A model generated the notes under the pieces. That model was not told the origin of the DNA and made no database searches. It saw only the letters and a program-made list of their open reading frames with translations. A program made the position numbers and the translations under genes. This document shows, in pieces, positions 1 to 11,499 of a stretch of DNA of 64,000 bases; positions within the stretch are counted from its first letter, which is position 1, and each line of letters opens with the position of its first letter. This stretch comes from Agrocybe praecox (taxonomy: Eukaryota > Basidiomycota > Agaricomycetes > Agaricales > Agrocybaceae), in contig OZ024850.1 of assembly GCA_964017145.1 (NCBI GenBank), positions 1-64,000 on the forward strand, in the 5' to 3' direction.

Positions 1-88
1 CCCTAACCCTAACCCTAACCCTAACCCTAACCCTAACCCTAACCCTAACCCTAACCCTAACCCTAACCCTAACCCTAACCCTAACCCT
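1..88 (+). repeat. Terminal telomere repeat array (CCCTAA)14 + CCCT
   Basis: Fourteen perfect CCCTAA units and a final CCCT run from base 1. This is the C-rich strand of a TTAGGG telomere, so base 1 faces the chromosome end and the window reads inward. The array stops abruptly at CCCTCTCC, where the retroelement begins. Confidence 0.98.
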
Positions 89-2750
89 CTCCTCGCTTTC
101 AGAAGCAGGCTCAACGCTCCATCAAGAAGGGGCGTCAACACGCCGATCGCACCGAGGCCGCTCGGGAAGCTCAACGTGGCGCCAACATCAAGGCCACCAA
201 CGAGCGCTTCAAGGCCCCCAACAAGAAAGCTCGCAAGGGCAAGGGCAAGGGCAGAGGCAACCAAGGGAAGAAGTGAGTGCTCCGACATCGTATTCGTCGG
301 CACTTCCTCCCTCGTCGGTCATTTCGGGGGGTACGTTAACGCGTGCCCCCATTGTATTCCGGTATGACCTCCCGTTCACATATCCAGATTGGTTACTGAC
401 TATACCTTTCCCCCTCGCTGTTAATTATATACTTTTAAATACGCCTGTTAATGTACTACTCGCTCTCCAATTTAAAAGCATTATTCATCTCAGTCCCGGT
501 GTGAACATCCCGAAAAATATCGAATATCAGCTAAGTATGGGCATGAGGTTTATGTTTACCTCACGCCGCGACGAATCATTAATTTTGAAAGCCGCGAAAG
601 ACTTTGAACGACGCTTGTCATGGCGTCTCCACTTTGCCTTCATTGGAGTGGATAACAACACTGATTATGATCCAGATTTCGAACCGCTTAACGCGTTACC
701 CAAAACAAGTAAGCCTTCGAAGTTACCCAAATATATTGGTATCGGTTTCGCAAGAGGTCGAGCGTACGTGCAACGTACCTACATACCCAGCGAATCAGAA
801 GACAGGAGAGAATTTAAAGCGTTTACACCTGATCTTGCCGAAATCAAAGAATTCCTGCTAAGTAATAAATACGTAGTTACAGGAACAGATAAAAATCTTG
901 GAATTGCGGTCTCAGAACGCGAGTGGATCATTACCAAGTGCCAAGAATTATTAGACGATACAAATAACTATACCGAATTATCATATGGTTTTCAACCCAC
1001 TAAGTACGGCCCACACCGTACTGTGTCTCTAATTCTTAGGTCCCAAAATGAACTAACTTTGCAGCTAGCTGATATGGCTGCTGCAGTACCTAAATTTGAA
1101 ATGCAGGTGCCGGACTTCTTGCGGTCGTCAATGACGCCTCACGTCCAAAATGACGATGGTTTCCCTAAACGATTAGATGGTGAAATACAGTTTACGGCAC
1201 GACACAAATTGCCATTATTTTATGGTATACCTAAAATTCACAAGGTTCCTACCAAAATGCGTCCTATTATACCGTGTCATTCTGCTGTAATCAATACTGC
1301 AGCTAAGTTAGTTTCAAAAATTCTTAAACCGTTAATTCAAACGGCGCCAACTATCATTCATGGTAGCAAGGACTTGGCGATAAAATTAAGTAAATTACAA
1401 TTAGATCCCAGTCGTAAATACTTCATTGTTACTGGAGACGTCGTTGCCTTTTATCCTAATATAGAGATAGAGACTTGCCTCAAAAGAATAACCGAATTAT
1501 TTAATTTATATTACTTTGGCGATAAAATTAAGGCCGGCGAAGAGTTATCGGATGACGAAGAGGCTTTTGCCCGCCTGTTCGATGCCGCTTTACGACTTGG
1601 AAATACTAATCTAATTACACAATTTCAAAAAAAGTATTACCTTCAGACGCGCGGACTAGCTATGGGTGTAGCATCGTCCCCGGATTTAGCCAACCTTTTT
1701 GGCTATGCATATGAAGTAGAAAGTAAAATAATGAATAATAAAGACGTCCCTTTTTACGGACGCTATATTGATGACTGTCTGGCAATCGTATACGCCGACA
1801 CACTTGAACGCGCCGTTCAAATAGTTTCGTGCGTCCAGATACACACCTGTGTAATAGAATGGGATGCGTCGCCCACACATGCTCCGTTTCTGGACATGTT
1901 TCTCTATGTTGATGATAATAGAAAATTAGAACATAGACCATACCGCAAGCTTCGCAACCACCAAGAAAGAGTTCCTTTCGCTAGCCACCATCCCTACGAC
2001 GTCAAACGTGGTACGTTCTGGGGAGAGATGGCTCGTCTAGCCGTGCTAAGTAGTAAATTTAGCGACTACCGAGATGCTTTACACTCCTTAGCAGGATTGT
2101 ACATCGCACGCGGCTATCCGCAGGATATGATATATGGCTGGCTTAAGTCTGACATTTCAAAACGATGGGATAATCGCTTAAGCGTTAACTCTCAACATCG
2201 CGATAACGACGCGGGCGTTTTGGTACTTAAAGGCAGCTTTAATACAGCATGGAACTATTTCAACGCAAAAGGATATATCAACACTATCTCTGAATATTGG
2301 CGCGAATACCTCAATCGAGGTCAGCGTGATGGCGCATTGACCCTGGAAACAGGCCTCTTTCGCTACGAGAATCATATAGATCATTGGCCTAAACAGTACA
2401 CTGACATGTATTCGGAGGTTAACACTTCCTTATATGTGCGGCCAGGCTGGCAGACCCTTGTCCCTGATGTCACTAAAACTGATATTCTTAACCGTCGACT
2501 GATCGTATCGCGAAAGCGTACACGAAACCTGTTCGACCTAACAAGTTCTTGGAAACAAGAAGTGTTGAATGTTTACGAGAGAGAATTGGCGGATCATCCA
2601 CCGATTGCCGTCCTTCCGTTCGGCTTTGCAGAAGCTCCAAACGAACCCGGCCGGGTTCGCGATGAACCTGCTGAAGCTGGCGATCTGGAATGGCGCCCAA
2701 GACTGGAAGATACTCTCTTCGCCAACCTAGGTGGCGGATATGGCAGATAA
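89..2750 (+). CDS. Penelope-like reverse transcriptase, 5'-partial
   Basis: The frame is open from the telomere junction (about codon 87) to TAA at 2748-2750. The first in-frame GTG is at 273 and there is no convincing ATG start, so I treat it as 5'-truncated. Reverse-transcriptase motifs appear in order: TDKNLG, GIPKIHK and KMRPI in the fingers; GDVVAFYPNI (catalytic Asp of motif A); GLAMGVASSP (motif B); YGRYIDDC (motif C, YIDD at about 1765-1780); and FLDMFLY. The stretch YRKLRNHQ ... SHHPYDVKRGT is typical of Penelope-like elements. About 200 residues follow the catalytic core and contain no GIY-YIG endonuclease, which fits the endonuclease-minus class. Its likely role is copying element RNA onto telomeric ends. 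The first 60 codons are Gln-rich in this frame; a second open frame over 101-276 is Lys/Arg-rich and ends in TGA at 274. Confidence 0.88.
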
Positions 2751-3899
2751 TAAAAACTGTGCTACTAGATACGACTGTTTCCCCGATCCCGTAAGAACTC
2801 GGAAGGCGACGGCGGTGGTCGAACGTGTGGTGTAATAAAACTGTAGAACGACTTCAGATTGATTCGGATCGATCTCGAGTACGCGCGACGTGTCTAAATT
2901 GTTCGGTATTCATGCCTTACGATATTCACCCATTGCATAGACTATGTAGCTGCTTGGTAGCCGATTCAATTGGCCAAAGACAACCAACGGCATAGACTAG
3001 TAGCGCTTGTGCCCAAAGCAAACCACTCAAAGGCCATGCCTTGTGTCGGGGAAGGATTGCGGTTAATCGCGAGATAATGCGAGACGCTACCTGACCTTGT
3101 GCAGAACCCGCGACAGATAGCAGGTATAAGCTTGGCTGGTTACGACCGGCCTCGGTGGTCCCTTTGCCCAAAGCCTTGAACGAACGTTAGCCCTTGCTTC
3201 GGCTTGGGTAGTTAGTTGCTTTTAGCCGCAACAAACACTTGATTGATGCACGCATCTCGTCGTCGAGTCTAACATTATCCTAGTAACGCCCTTTGCGTTT
3301 AACAAATAAAACCCTAAGTTATTTAATTATATAACAAATGGACTTTCGTAATTGACTGGTTATCTTTATTGATTATAGCCTTAGCAAATCCAGTCTGAAC
3401 ATAACAAGTTCGAGTTAAAGAAATCTAATCTACCGGTAAAACGCTTACCTAACTCTAACTCTAACGTAAGTCGATCCCTTAATCGGGAATACAGTAGCTA
3501 ACTACTTAACGATCGGTTCGGCAGCCTAACCTCTAACCCGAACCTAACCTAAGCGTAGGTATAATAATAGCGTCGAGTTGGCGCTATACTGCGGATTACA
3601 TAAAGCGTGTAACAAGCGCCCATCATTACGTAATCCCTTACCTTCCGCATTTGGCCACTACGCTAAGTATTTATATCCATCGATCTACTTTGGTCGTTGT
3701 CGCTGGAAGTGACAGCTTACTGATACTGCGGCGTTTCGCTGATTGGTATCGTGCTTCTGGCCGATCATTGGTCAGCGATCCCGCGGGACGTAAGACTTCA
3801 CAGCTACTAATTGTTATAGAACATCGTAATCAGACTTACCAATGAGATCGGTAAGCGCGATGGTTAACAGATCTAACCGATCTAGCTATAGAGAAAAAT
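2751..3899 (+). other. 3' noncoding region of the retroelement with telomere-like degenerate repeats
   Basis: No credible gene. It contains a cluster of degenerate telomere-like heptamers (CTAACT, CTAACC, CCTAACCT) around 3448-3475 and 3525-3560. Short frames on both strands here lack codon character or recognisable motifs. Taken as the 3' untranslated region between the reverse-transcriptase stop and the ribozyme. Confidence 0.6.
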
Positions 3900-3964
3900 A
3901 GGACCTGAAGAGCTATAAAAGCGAAAAGGTCGTGCAGTAGAATTCCCTACTACACCTTCGTCCT
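3900..3964 (+). ncRNA. Hammerhead ribozyme (type I, minimal)
   Basis: All conserved core elements are present in order. Stem I is AGGAC (3900-3904) with GTCCT (3960-3964). The first core strand is CTGAAGA (3905-3911), matching CUGANGA. Stem II is GCT/AGC (3912-3914 with 3920-3922) with loop ATAAA. The second core strand is GAAA (3923-3926). Stem III is AAGGT (3926-3930) with ACCTT (3954-3958), topped by AGTAG/CTACT around an AATTCC loop after an asymmetric internal loop. The cleavage base is C at 3959 in a TTC context. Every helix pairs without mismatch at the core. Hammerhead ribozymes are known in Penelope-like elements, so the location supports the call. Predicted cleavage lies 61 bases before the telomeric junction. 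Confidence 0.9.
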
Positions 3965-4020
3965 TTCTCACTCAGCACCTTCGTTCGGCCTACGGCCTCA
4001 CTTCGGCGCTTCGTTCGAAC

Positions 4021-4041
4021 AACCCTAACCCTAACCCTAAC
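4021..4041 (+). repeat. Internal telomere repeat at the 3' junction of the retroelement
   Basis: The sequence aa(CCCTAA)3c lies directly after the retroelement 3' end and has the same orientation as the terminal array. It reads as the old chromosome end onto which the element was added. Confidence 0.9.
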
Positions 4042-4792
4042 AGCGAGATAACGAAATAGCAGAGTGTCTCGAGGTATTTGAGACTGGCAGCTTTGCTACA
4101 GCGGCTCGTTATACCTCCCTTACAACAGGGAGAAGCGAGGAGCAGCAAGAAGACAAGCTAAATATGACAAGATCCAAGCCGTGAGCATAGCTTGAGATAA
4201 TTATCATTCACTCGAGGCAAATATTGAAGAACTCACAATCAAACACAAGAAATCAATGGAGCGAACAGTCAAGATTGCAGAACGACTGACGGCCATTTTG
4301 AATGAGCTCAAAGGATGCAGTAAGGTATCCATGTTAGCCTTTAGCTGCCAAACTTCCCACAGAGCACACACTTCTCAAAAAGGAGGAGTGGACTCTTATT
4401 AATCAACGAAAAGAATGGACTGCCAAAAAGGCGAAATTGAAGGAAAAAATGAAGGCAATGAAGGAGAATGAGTTAAGGAGTGTACGGCCACATGATCAAC
4501 GTCAGACACCCGCCTCGTCTAGTTACGCACCTTCGTCACCGGCACGTTCACGGTTCATCACCGGCACTACCTTCATCACCGGTTTTGACCAACAACGATG
4601 CTCATAGCTTTGCATCTTGACTCACCGGGACCTTACGAACATGAAGCGCACCCATCTCAATCACCATTCAGTGGTCCTCGGACCTTGCCGGAGACGGTCT
4701 CTGATGCTGACTGGTGGGAGAGGAACCTGAATTTCTTCGAAGATGAGGAAGCGGTGACAACATTTTTTAACTTTATTAATCCAGATATGTAA
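4042..4792 (+). pseudogene. Degenerate coding-like remnant with a coiled-coil stretch
   Basis: Frames of coding-like composition occur in pieces broken by stops and frame changes. Around 4215-4320 a Glu/Lys-rich stretch has coiled-coil character (IEELTIKHKKS, KIAERLTAIL). A second piece at 4598-4792 encodes 64 residues rich in Pro and acidic residues ending FFNFINPDM. I do not recognise the family; remnants of multicopy genes next to telomeres are common. Nothing here is likely to be expressed as an intact protein. Confidence 0.3.
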
Positions 4793-6539
4793 TCATATTA
4801 TGTATTTGCTACTTCGTAAAATATTCTCTTCAAGAATCAAAAGTCCCCCGACGTCGGGATCCTCGTGACACCCGCCTGCTCCCGCCCACTATTGAGAATT
4901 GCGTAGTTGAAGACGGTTGCCGCGGATGGCAGACAAGAATTGTGTCTGTCTTCCGCTGTGATGCCGAAAATACTTAAAGGGTGGGATTGGTGAGCCAGAA
5001 GGTGGGATGGGAATCCCATACCACCCTCTTGGTGATCCCTCTGTCATGTTAGTTACCTGTAAAGGTGGTATATGACCGTGTCTCAAAGTCATTAGTATTA
5101 CAATGAATAATGTGAATCAAGTCTATCCCCCAAAAAATAGAATGCCACGGAGAACGATCTGGCCGTCTTCTATCACCGCAATCATGATTGCTAAAATTGC
5201 TAAAAATTAACCTATTTATCGAAGCCTCCTCACTTTGAGTTCTTCAAATTTACTAACCGGCTTTGTGATGGCGTTGTACTCAGCTCTACGCGAGTTCGGT
5301 TTTGAAACAGGTGCCTGAAAGTACAATTAATTGGATGGTCAGAGTGTATGATGTCCACGAGTCATGAGAACTCACCGATTGGACAGCGTCCATCGTTTTT
5401 AGAGCGTCCTCGGGGGACTGGATGGTCAAAGTTTGTGTGATTTATGTAGAAAGAGGTACAATGAGACGTAGATTTAGTCCATGTAATGGCCCTGCACAAA
5501 CATGAAGAAATGCGCACCAATTTGACAGTATCGGTATCCCTCTCACAAGTCTGAGGTCTCATAGGTATGGGGTATAAATGATAAAAGCGACAGCAACTCA
5601 CCGAGTTCCCACTCGCATTGAATTATGAGATTGACAAACACAAATTCCTAATTCTGTGGGAAACATCATGAAATTAATGTTGCGACTGCTACGTCCTGAG
5701 CGCGCCGTTGCTCTGAAGGCGTTTTTCGACCAAGTCCGCGTTTGTAGCACAGCCACCTCTGAATTTGGATGTGCGCATCAGACGCATCAAATATACGCTC
5801 GCAATGGTGAGGCCGCGCACACCTGATTCCCAACTGATTTTTCCATTTTTCTTGGATGTTCCAGGCGTTTTATACACTACCTCTCATATTCCATTTTCAT
5901 TGCCCCCTCCAATTTGCGTGTTTGTGTCCACTCGAAACTACCGCGCAGGGCAGAACATACCCTGACATAAATAGAAGTGTGGGAAAATAGAAATTACAGC
6001 TGTTGAACGAGATAGGTTGCCCTCCACTTACTCTACCATATTGCTAGTAATTTCCCCTGTGCAGTATATATCTGTTGTACCTTAATATAAAATTTCACAG
6101 AGATTCGTCCAGCGGTACAGTTTGTGCGCCTGCCTGTAAAGATATATGCTGTAGGAACGAAGACGAGTAAGTTGACTTCGTTGAACATAAATTCAGTACG
6201 TGGACAACTTTGTTATATTTCTAAGGTATGTGCATTATTTCATAAGCTCATATATGTATTATCAAGCTGATACGATTTGCAGTATAGTTTGTGCGGCTAT
6301 TCATACATGACTTGAGCGTGAGTGATTGACTCATAGTCGATGCGTCAACAGAGACAACAAAACATAAGGTATCCGAGCGGGGATATAGGGTTTATAACGG
6401 TTGTATTACAGATGTCTACGCTATTTACATATAGCTATCTATTATAGACTACTGTACAGGTATAAGAGTCTTTCGGAATAATTGCCGTGGCACGCAATCT
6501 AACGCAGTTTGATGGTGACACAGAGAAAAAGGGTTGAGA
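4793..6539. other. Gene-poor stretch
   Basis: I see no supportable gene, RNA or transposon end. Open frames are short (60-80 codons), occur on both strands and lack motifs. Composition is AT-leaning and mixed. Confidence 0.4.
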
Positions 6540-7575
6540 AAATAATGGTAGGAGAGGGGGAGATGGCGGTCGTAGAGACTGGGCGGGAATGTGCTTGGGC
6601 GCAGAGAGCGAGCAGGGTTGTTCCTGGATGCTAAAAGAGACAGCGGAGGCGGCGCAGAGAGAGAGCCAGGGTGCCGGTGGGCGTAGAAAGCAAGTGAGGG
6701 TATTCCTGGGGGCAAAGAGGTAAAATCGAGGTGCCAGTGGTCGCAGAGAAGGGGGAAGAGAGTGTGGGTAACGGTGGGCAAACATGGAGAGAGAGGGAAG
6801 GTTTGGGATGCAAAACGAGAGAGAGGGAAAGGTTAATAGTAGTTGCTCAGAGAGCCAACGAAGCATTTTCGAACGTACCTATGTGTCCACACTTCTAAGC
6901 ATCCTTCAAACCAATCTGAGCCCCTCGCGTACGTCATCGGCGTCGTCGCCCTGGCTGACCGTGGTCGTACGTCTTCGTAAGTACAGAAAGAGAGAGTCGG
7001 TGTGGTTTGTATTCGGCGAGGGATCGACCTGGGAGGTTGGTCGGCGCGGAGATCGGAGGCGTTCACTGGGGCAGAGAGGGGTGGCTTTCCCTGTAGGTGG
7101 AGACGGTGGCCGGCGCAGAGAGATGAAAGGGATGATGGTGGTTGCAGAGAGCGAGCGGGGATATTCGTGTGTGCGGAGCGAGCGAGCAGGTGTAATCGGT
7201 GTTTGGGCATGCAGAAAGGGGAAACGAGGGTAACGGTGGGCGCAGAGAGCGTGTGGTGGTGTCCGTGGATGCAGAGAGAGCAAGCGTCGGTATTAATACA
7301 TGCGGAAAAAGACAGGGGGGTGTCTCGGTGGTCGCACAGAGTGAGTGTGCAGAGAGAGAACAGATGGTGACAGTCGCAGAGAGCAAACCGTGGTGTTCCT
7401 GTGTGCAAAAAGGGTCAGCGGAAGTCGCAGGAGTGGCAGAGAACGGCGGGGATGTTTGTGGGTGCAGAGCGAGCAAGCAGGCGTGTTCGTTGGCATCGAA
7501 AGAGAAACCACAGGCTGAGGGTGTAAATAGACCGAGCGGGGCATTCGTTGCTGTAAAAAGGGAAACTAGAGGTGG
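6540..7575. repeat. Degenerate minisatellite, unit about 30-35 bases built on GCAGAGAGnGAGC
   Basis: GCAGAGA-like cores followed by a G/T-rich segment (for example GGTGTTCCTGTGT) recur at about 30-35 base spacing from 6600 to 6830 and from 7070 to 7560, with a more unique patch near 6850-7040. Strong purine/GT asymmetry makes long overlapping open frames on both strands, Ser/Pro/His-rich on the minus strand, repeating about every 10-11 residues. These frames look like by-products of the repeat, so I do not call a gene. Confidence 0.65.
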
Positions 7576-9061
7576 TGGGTGAGTGGGATGTTCGGAGGTG
7601 AGCAGGGGTACATACAACCCACCCATCATAAATCGTCGTCGTCGTACGGACCAATGGGCTTCGTCCTGAGGAGATCGTATGCAGCATGCACTTCTGACAA
7701 TGTCAGAGAGTCCGCGCGAGGTTCAATGAGCTCAATATTGGCGACAGTTGCCGATCGTGGTGGTGGTTGGAAAAGAACACACAACAGCGTGACAGCAAAC
7801 ATAACGCTGCTGAAACGACGCACGTGACCCTGGCGCGTACGCGCGATTTCGATTCACTTCAAATACAAAGTTGATATAAAGTTTGATGTTATAAATTATG
7901 TATATAATAGATGTAAGAACATTGCTTGTTATGTAGAAAATAATCTGAGGTCGAAATAGAAGCCGCGGCACTTATGCCGTGCTGAATAAAGTCGATAACT
8001 CAAGGTAACTTTTGGGTAACTTTCATAGACTCATATTTCGGATAATAAGAAATACAAGGAGCACAACAATATATATGGAAAAAAATTACCAGACTTGGAT
8101 GTAAATATCTTTGTAGGTAGTAGTACCCTCACCGAGCATGTTGGACACCATGCTATTTTTGGAACGCACACACATCAATTGAATAACATGCAAAATAAAC
8201 GATGTCAAGATGATAGAAGAGGTAATGAAAGTTGGACAATATGGTTAGGCGAACCTGCCCAGTAATATGCGCGGCAGTGGAAACCCACCTGAATCCAACG
8301 AAACACAGTAGAAACTGAAATCACTCACACTGTAGTACATTGGACGCGAGTATGGTATACATCAACCTTCGGTGGAGTACACTGGATATCAGAGGTAGTA
8401 GGCCATAATGGATTATGATGCACGAAAATGAATAATCAATGGATAATAAGGCAGCTGGGAGGCGGGGAATTTATATCATGCCAAGGCAATGTATACTTAG
8501 GGACCGGGATAGTTGTGGAAATGAATTACCATTAATTGCACGGTAAGGTCCATTGCTCATGTATGAGCAGATTTACGCCAAGTTCAATGTATTATACATT
8601 ATCAGGGCTTCAACAGGTGCGTGTACTTGCTCTTCGAGTTGTCATTTTTTTGAAATTCACTGCATCCCAGTGGATGTCTAGTACTTAGTGGCGATGCTGT
8701 AATCCTGTAAATTTTATCTCAATTTCAACTCACAGCTGAATTACTCATCTCGTTGGGTAGTATGTTTTGAAAAGATTGCCATTTATGATTTGTGCGTGTT
8801 CTAACGAAAAAACAAGCATAAAAATGGTATAAAAGTCAGTAAACAAGAATATCATTCATTGGGGGAATCCAGTGGAAATCAGTATAAATTGACGAGTAGC
8901 AAAGATGTTGCCCACTAGAATTCACAGGAAACAGGTCTGTTCCACTGTAAGTTAGTGGAAACTACCGGCCGGTACTGCCGGCCATCGGCCATCAGTATAC
9001 CGATAGTGTGACCGTTGTGTTATCGTATCATGATGTCTTAACAAACCTGCACATAACCGTC
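7576..9061. other. Gene-poor, AT-rich stretch
   Basis: No gene motif, RNA or inverted-repeat element recognised. AT-rich between about 7840 and 8960; open frames are short. Confidence 0.4.
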
Positions 9062-9947
9062 ATGGCAAATCTCACACGAACCGCCAAATCAGGTTCAGAG
9101 TGGACTGGCAACGAACTTCTGGCTTTCAACATCCGGGTCGCGAACGCCAACACAGCATCGTTCTTCAACACAACCCAGCTTCCCCCGGCGCATGTGTCTG
9201 ATACGATCCTTGACAACATCCAGCCACCGGGTGGACAGTTACAAAAAGAAGACCGACTATTCTTCCGGTATCTGGAATTGGTAGAGACCCCTCAATCTCC
9301 AGAATCTCACGTAGACGATTTTGCCGCGTTTATTTTGCGCATCTTGGACTACGATGACCAGGATCGCGTAATATGCCAGAGGCCGGAGCTCTCCTTTACT
9401 ATGGCCGGGCAGCGTGTCGAAGCCAAAAGTGATCTGTGCGTAAAGGATAGCAAGGATTACCTCCTGCTCGTTCAGGAAGACACGGTGGGCTTCAGACCAT
9501 ATCGAAGCTATTCATCGCTGTGGCCAACACAATTACCAGCGTAGTGGGTCACTCGACGATCCCGAGCCCCAGCGATAAGCTGGGGCCATCGCTGCCTTCT
9601 ATCAAAACAATCTTCATCGCAGGAATGGAGGGCAACCCCAGCAAGATTCTAAATACATACCTGCCATCACGATGGTTGGGTCCGCCCCGATCTTTTATCG
9701 CATCCCTGTCACAACGACGCTTCTCAATGCATTGATGACCGCCACTCATCCAGCAGAGGAGACTGTCGTTCTAAGATACATCCCACCGGTCCCGGACCTC
9801 GAAACGTACAGGGCCTTCGGAATGCGGCCTTTAGCCAATCGACGTATAGTACTGCAATGCTTCGAAGGTTTCAAGGCACTTCTTGTATGTCTCTTTTTAT
9901 TAGTCGAGAGATCGGCACAACTCATCGATATTGACATACATCAGTAA
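9062..9947 (+). pseudogene. Member of the agaricomycete LTRTAKSGS multicopy family, broken
   Basis: Start at ATG 9062, where the family's usual opening (NLTRTAKSGSEWT then LLAFNIRV) begins. The first segment runs to LLLVQED near 9480. The middle segment (DDPEPQ, AIAAFYQNN, DSKYIPAITMVGSAPIFYRIPVTT) resumes in a different frame from about 9552, and the end contains YIPPVP ... GMRPLANRRIVLQCFEGFKALL. The roughly 70 bases at 9484-9541 do not align with the family and could be an intron with a weak GTGGGC donor, or an insertion. An in-frame TAA at 9576-9578 falls in the conserved DPEPQ-x-x-A-x-AIAAF stretch, so the copy is probably dead. The family is recognised from memory of repeated hypothetical proteins in Agaricomycetes; its function is unknown. 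Confidence 0.6.
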
Positions 9948-11499
9948 TTCCGGACACTCGGGCTTCAGGAAGAAAGGAGATAACGTATCCGGAAACGTAT
10001 CTCTGAATGGTGTCTACTGATTAGGGGCTACTTATCGCGGATACCCAACATGTTTTCACGTCTTGCTCTCCCTCTTATACACTATATTCATCAAGTGGTC
10101 CTATAAATCTCATTTTCTATATCAATCATCAACACCAGCGGAGGCCGTCCCCTTCATACGTAGAAAGAGCTTCAGTGGGTCCATTATTCCACGTGAAACT
10201 TTTTTATATTCCTGGAGCGCCATACATGATGAAACGGGTTCAATTTCATGTAATTGATTGTCTATTGAAGAAGATACTGTACGAGTCCCAGAAAACGTTC
10301 GAGTGACATAGCAAACCGACACTGAGAGCAAGGAGGAGGTGGATTATATAGGGACTATAGTACACGGGAGCGGTCAGAAAAAGTCTTGGTGAGTTATCGG
10401 GGGGGGGAGCCTATTTATGGTTCAAACGGCACATCATATCCTCAGGCTCCTCTTCGCGCCTCTCGCTTACTCTTCCCTGTCTCTGTCCAAACCCACCATC
10501 ACCCAGAAGGCAAATGCCAAACACGAGTGGGACGATCGGTATCGTAAACGGTCGCGCCATTTTTCGCTGTAGTCCTCATTCCCTCCCGTTAACAGTTGAA
10601 CGTCGACACCTCTTTGTGACTGCTGCCAATTTTTACCTGCTTCTTGTCAACACCACTATCATCACTAGGAGCACCAACATGAACGGTTTACTGGTCCTCG
10701 CTCTCTGCCATCAGAGTTGTATGCATATTTTCTAAACCACGTCCGTTCCACGCCTTCGACTTCCTGCCTTCTTTCCAGACGTCATTTTAGCCCCGTCTCT
10801 TTGTTTCTTCCTCTTCTTTTCTTCTCATCTCTTTCCCTCCCTACTTCTATGTCTGTCTCTCTAAAAAATACTTTCCTGAATGTTCTTCCCCTCAGTTGTT
10901 ATTATTTTTTACTCAACCTGTCTAGAATGTCATTCGATGAATTCAGTGAACGTTGGTAGAGCTGATATCCTCTCTAAGTAGCTTGGTAGGCTCATGTGTC
11001 ACGATAAGGGCTTTGGTCCTAAATAAAAGTTATAATCAAACTTATCTTCTTAAACGCCCCTCTTTTCTTTTCCTTCTCCATTGCCTTTCATTTTGTTCGT
11101 CATCGTCAAATTTCCGCCTTGACTTGAAACTCGCACTTACTATCTATGTACGTAGTACGATGTCCCTCATTTTCAACTTTGACTTTATCTTTACTACTAA
11201 TGATGTATATGGAAAATACTTCAATTTATGGCGCCCGGAAGTGATTCAGTATCTGTGTACATAACATTTATCAATACACTCGATGATCTCTGAATAGCAG
11301 AAATAAGAGAACGCACCTTCAAGTTTGCAAGCGCGGCAAAGTTCCCGATGATTGTCCGCCGTGCAATTACCGCACACTGTCACCCCATTCGCTCTTTCGG
11401 GAATCCGAGAAGGAATCCAAGAGGCATGTATACTGGTACTCTCCTCCCTAGGAACCACACTAACGACTTGCTCTCTATCCTTTACCCCCGCCCGCTCCA
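9948..11499. other. Gene-poor stretch with a promoter-like CT-rich tract
   Basis: Around 10410-10515 a TATTTATG is followed by a pyrimidine-rich leader (CTCCTCTTCGCGCCTCTCGC) and then an ATG at 10514. This looks like a basidiomycete promoter, but the open frame behind it (about 19 codons of plausible sequence, then Ser/Leu-rich low complexity) matches nothing I know. Pyrimidine-rich tracts continue to about 11140. On the minus strand 11246-11500 there is a short frame with a CxxC...CxxC pattern (VCGNCTA, LCRACKL) that might be a zinc-finger tail. Confidence 0.35.

Larger units (their letters stand above)
89..4020 (+). mobile_element. Telomere-attached endonuclease-less Penelope-like retroelement (Coprina type), 5'-truncated
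   Basis: The unit lies between terminal telomere repeat (1-88) and a second short telomere array (4021-4041). It holds one reverse-transcriptase frame, about 1.1 kb of 3' noncoding sequence and a hammerhead ribozyme. The sense strand runs away from the chromosome end, which is the orientation expected if reverse transcription is primed by the G-rich telomere 3' overhang: 3' end joined to telomere on the inner side, 5' end outward and capped by new telomere. Endonuclease-deficient Penelope-like elements attached to telomeres are known from basidiomycetes (Coprina) and rotifers (Athena). The 5' end looks truncated because no start codon precedes the reading frame. Family assignment rests on motifs read by eye. 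Confidence 0.88.

Noticed and set aside
2926..3171. 81-codon minus-strand frame inside the retroelement 3' region
   Set aside because: No motif and no relation to Penelope-like accessory proteins; likely chance.
6435..7690. Many long overlapping frames (110-190 codons) on both strands
   Set aside because: They arise from the purine/pyrimidine-skewed minisatellite, have no start context, no domain and mirror the repeat period.
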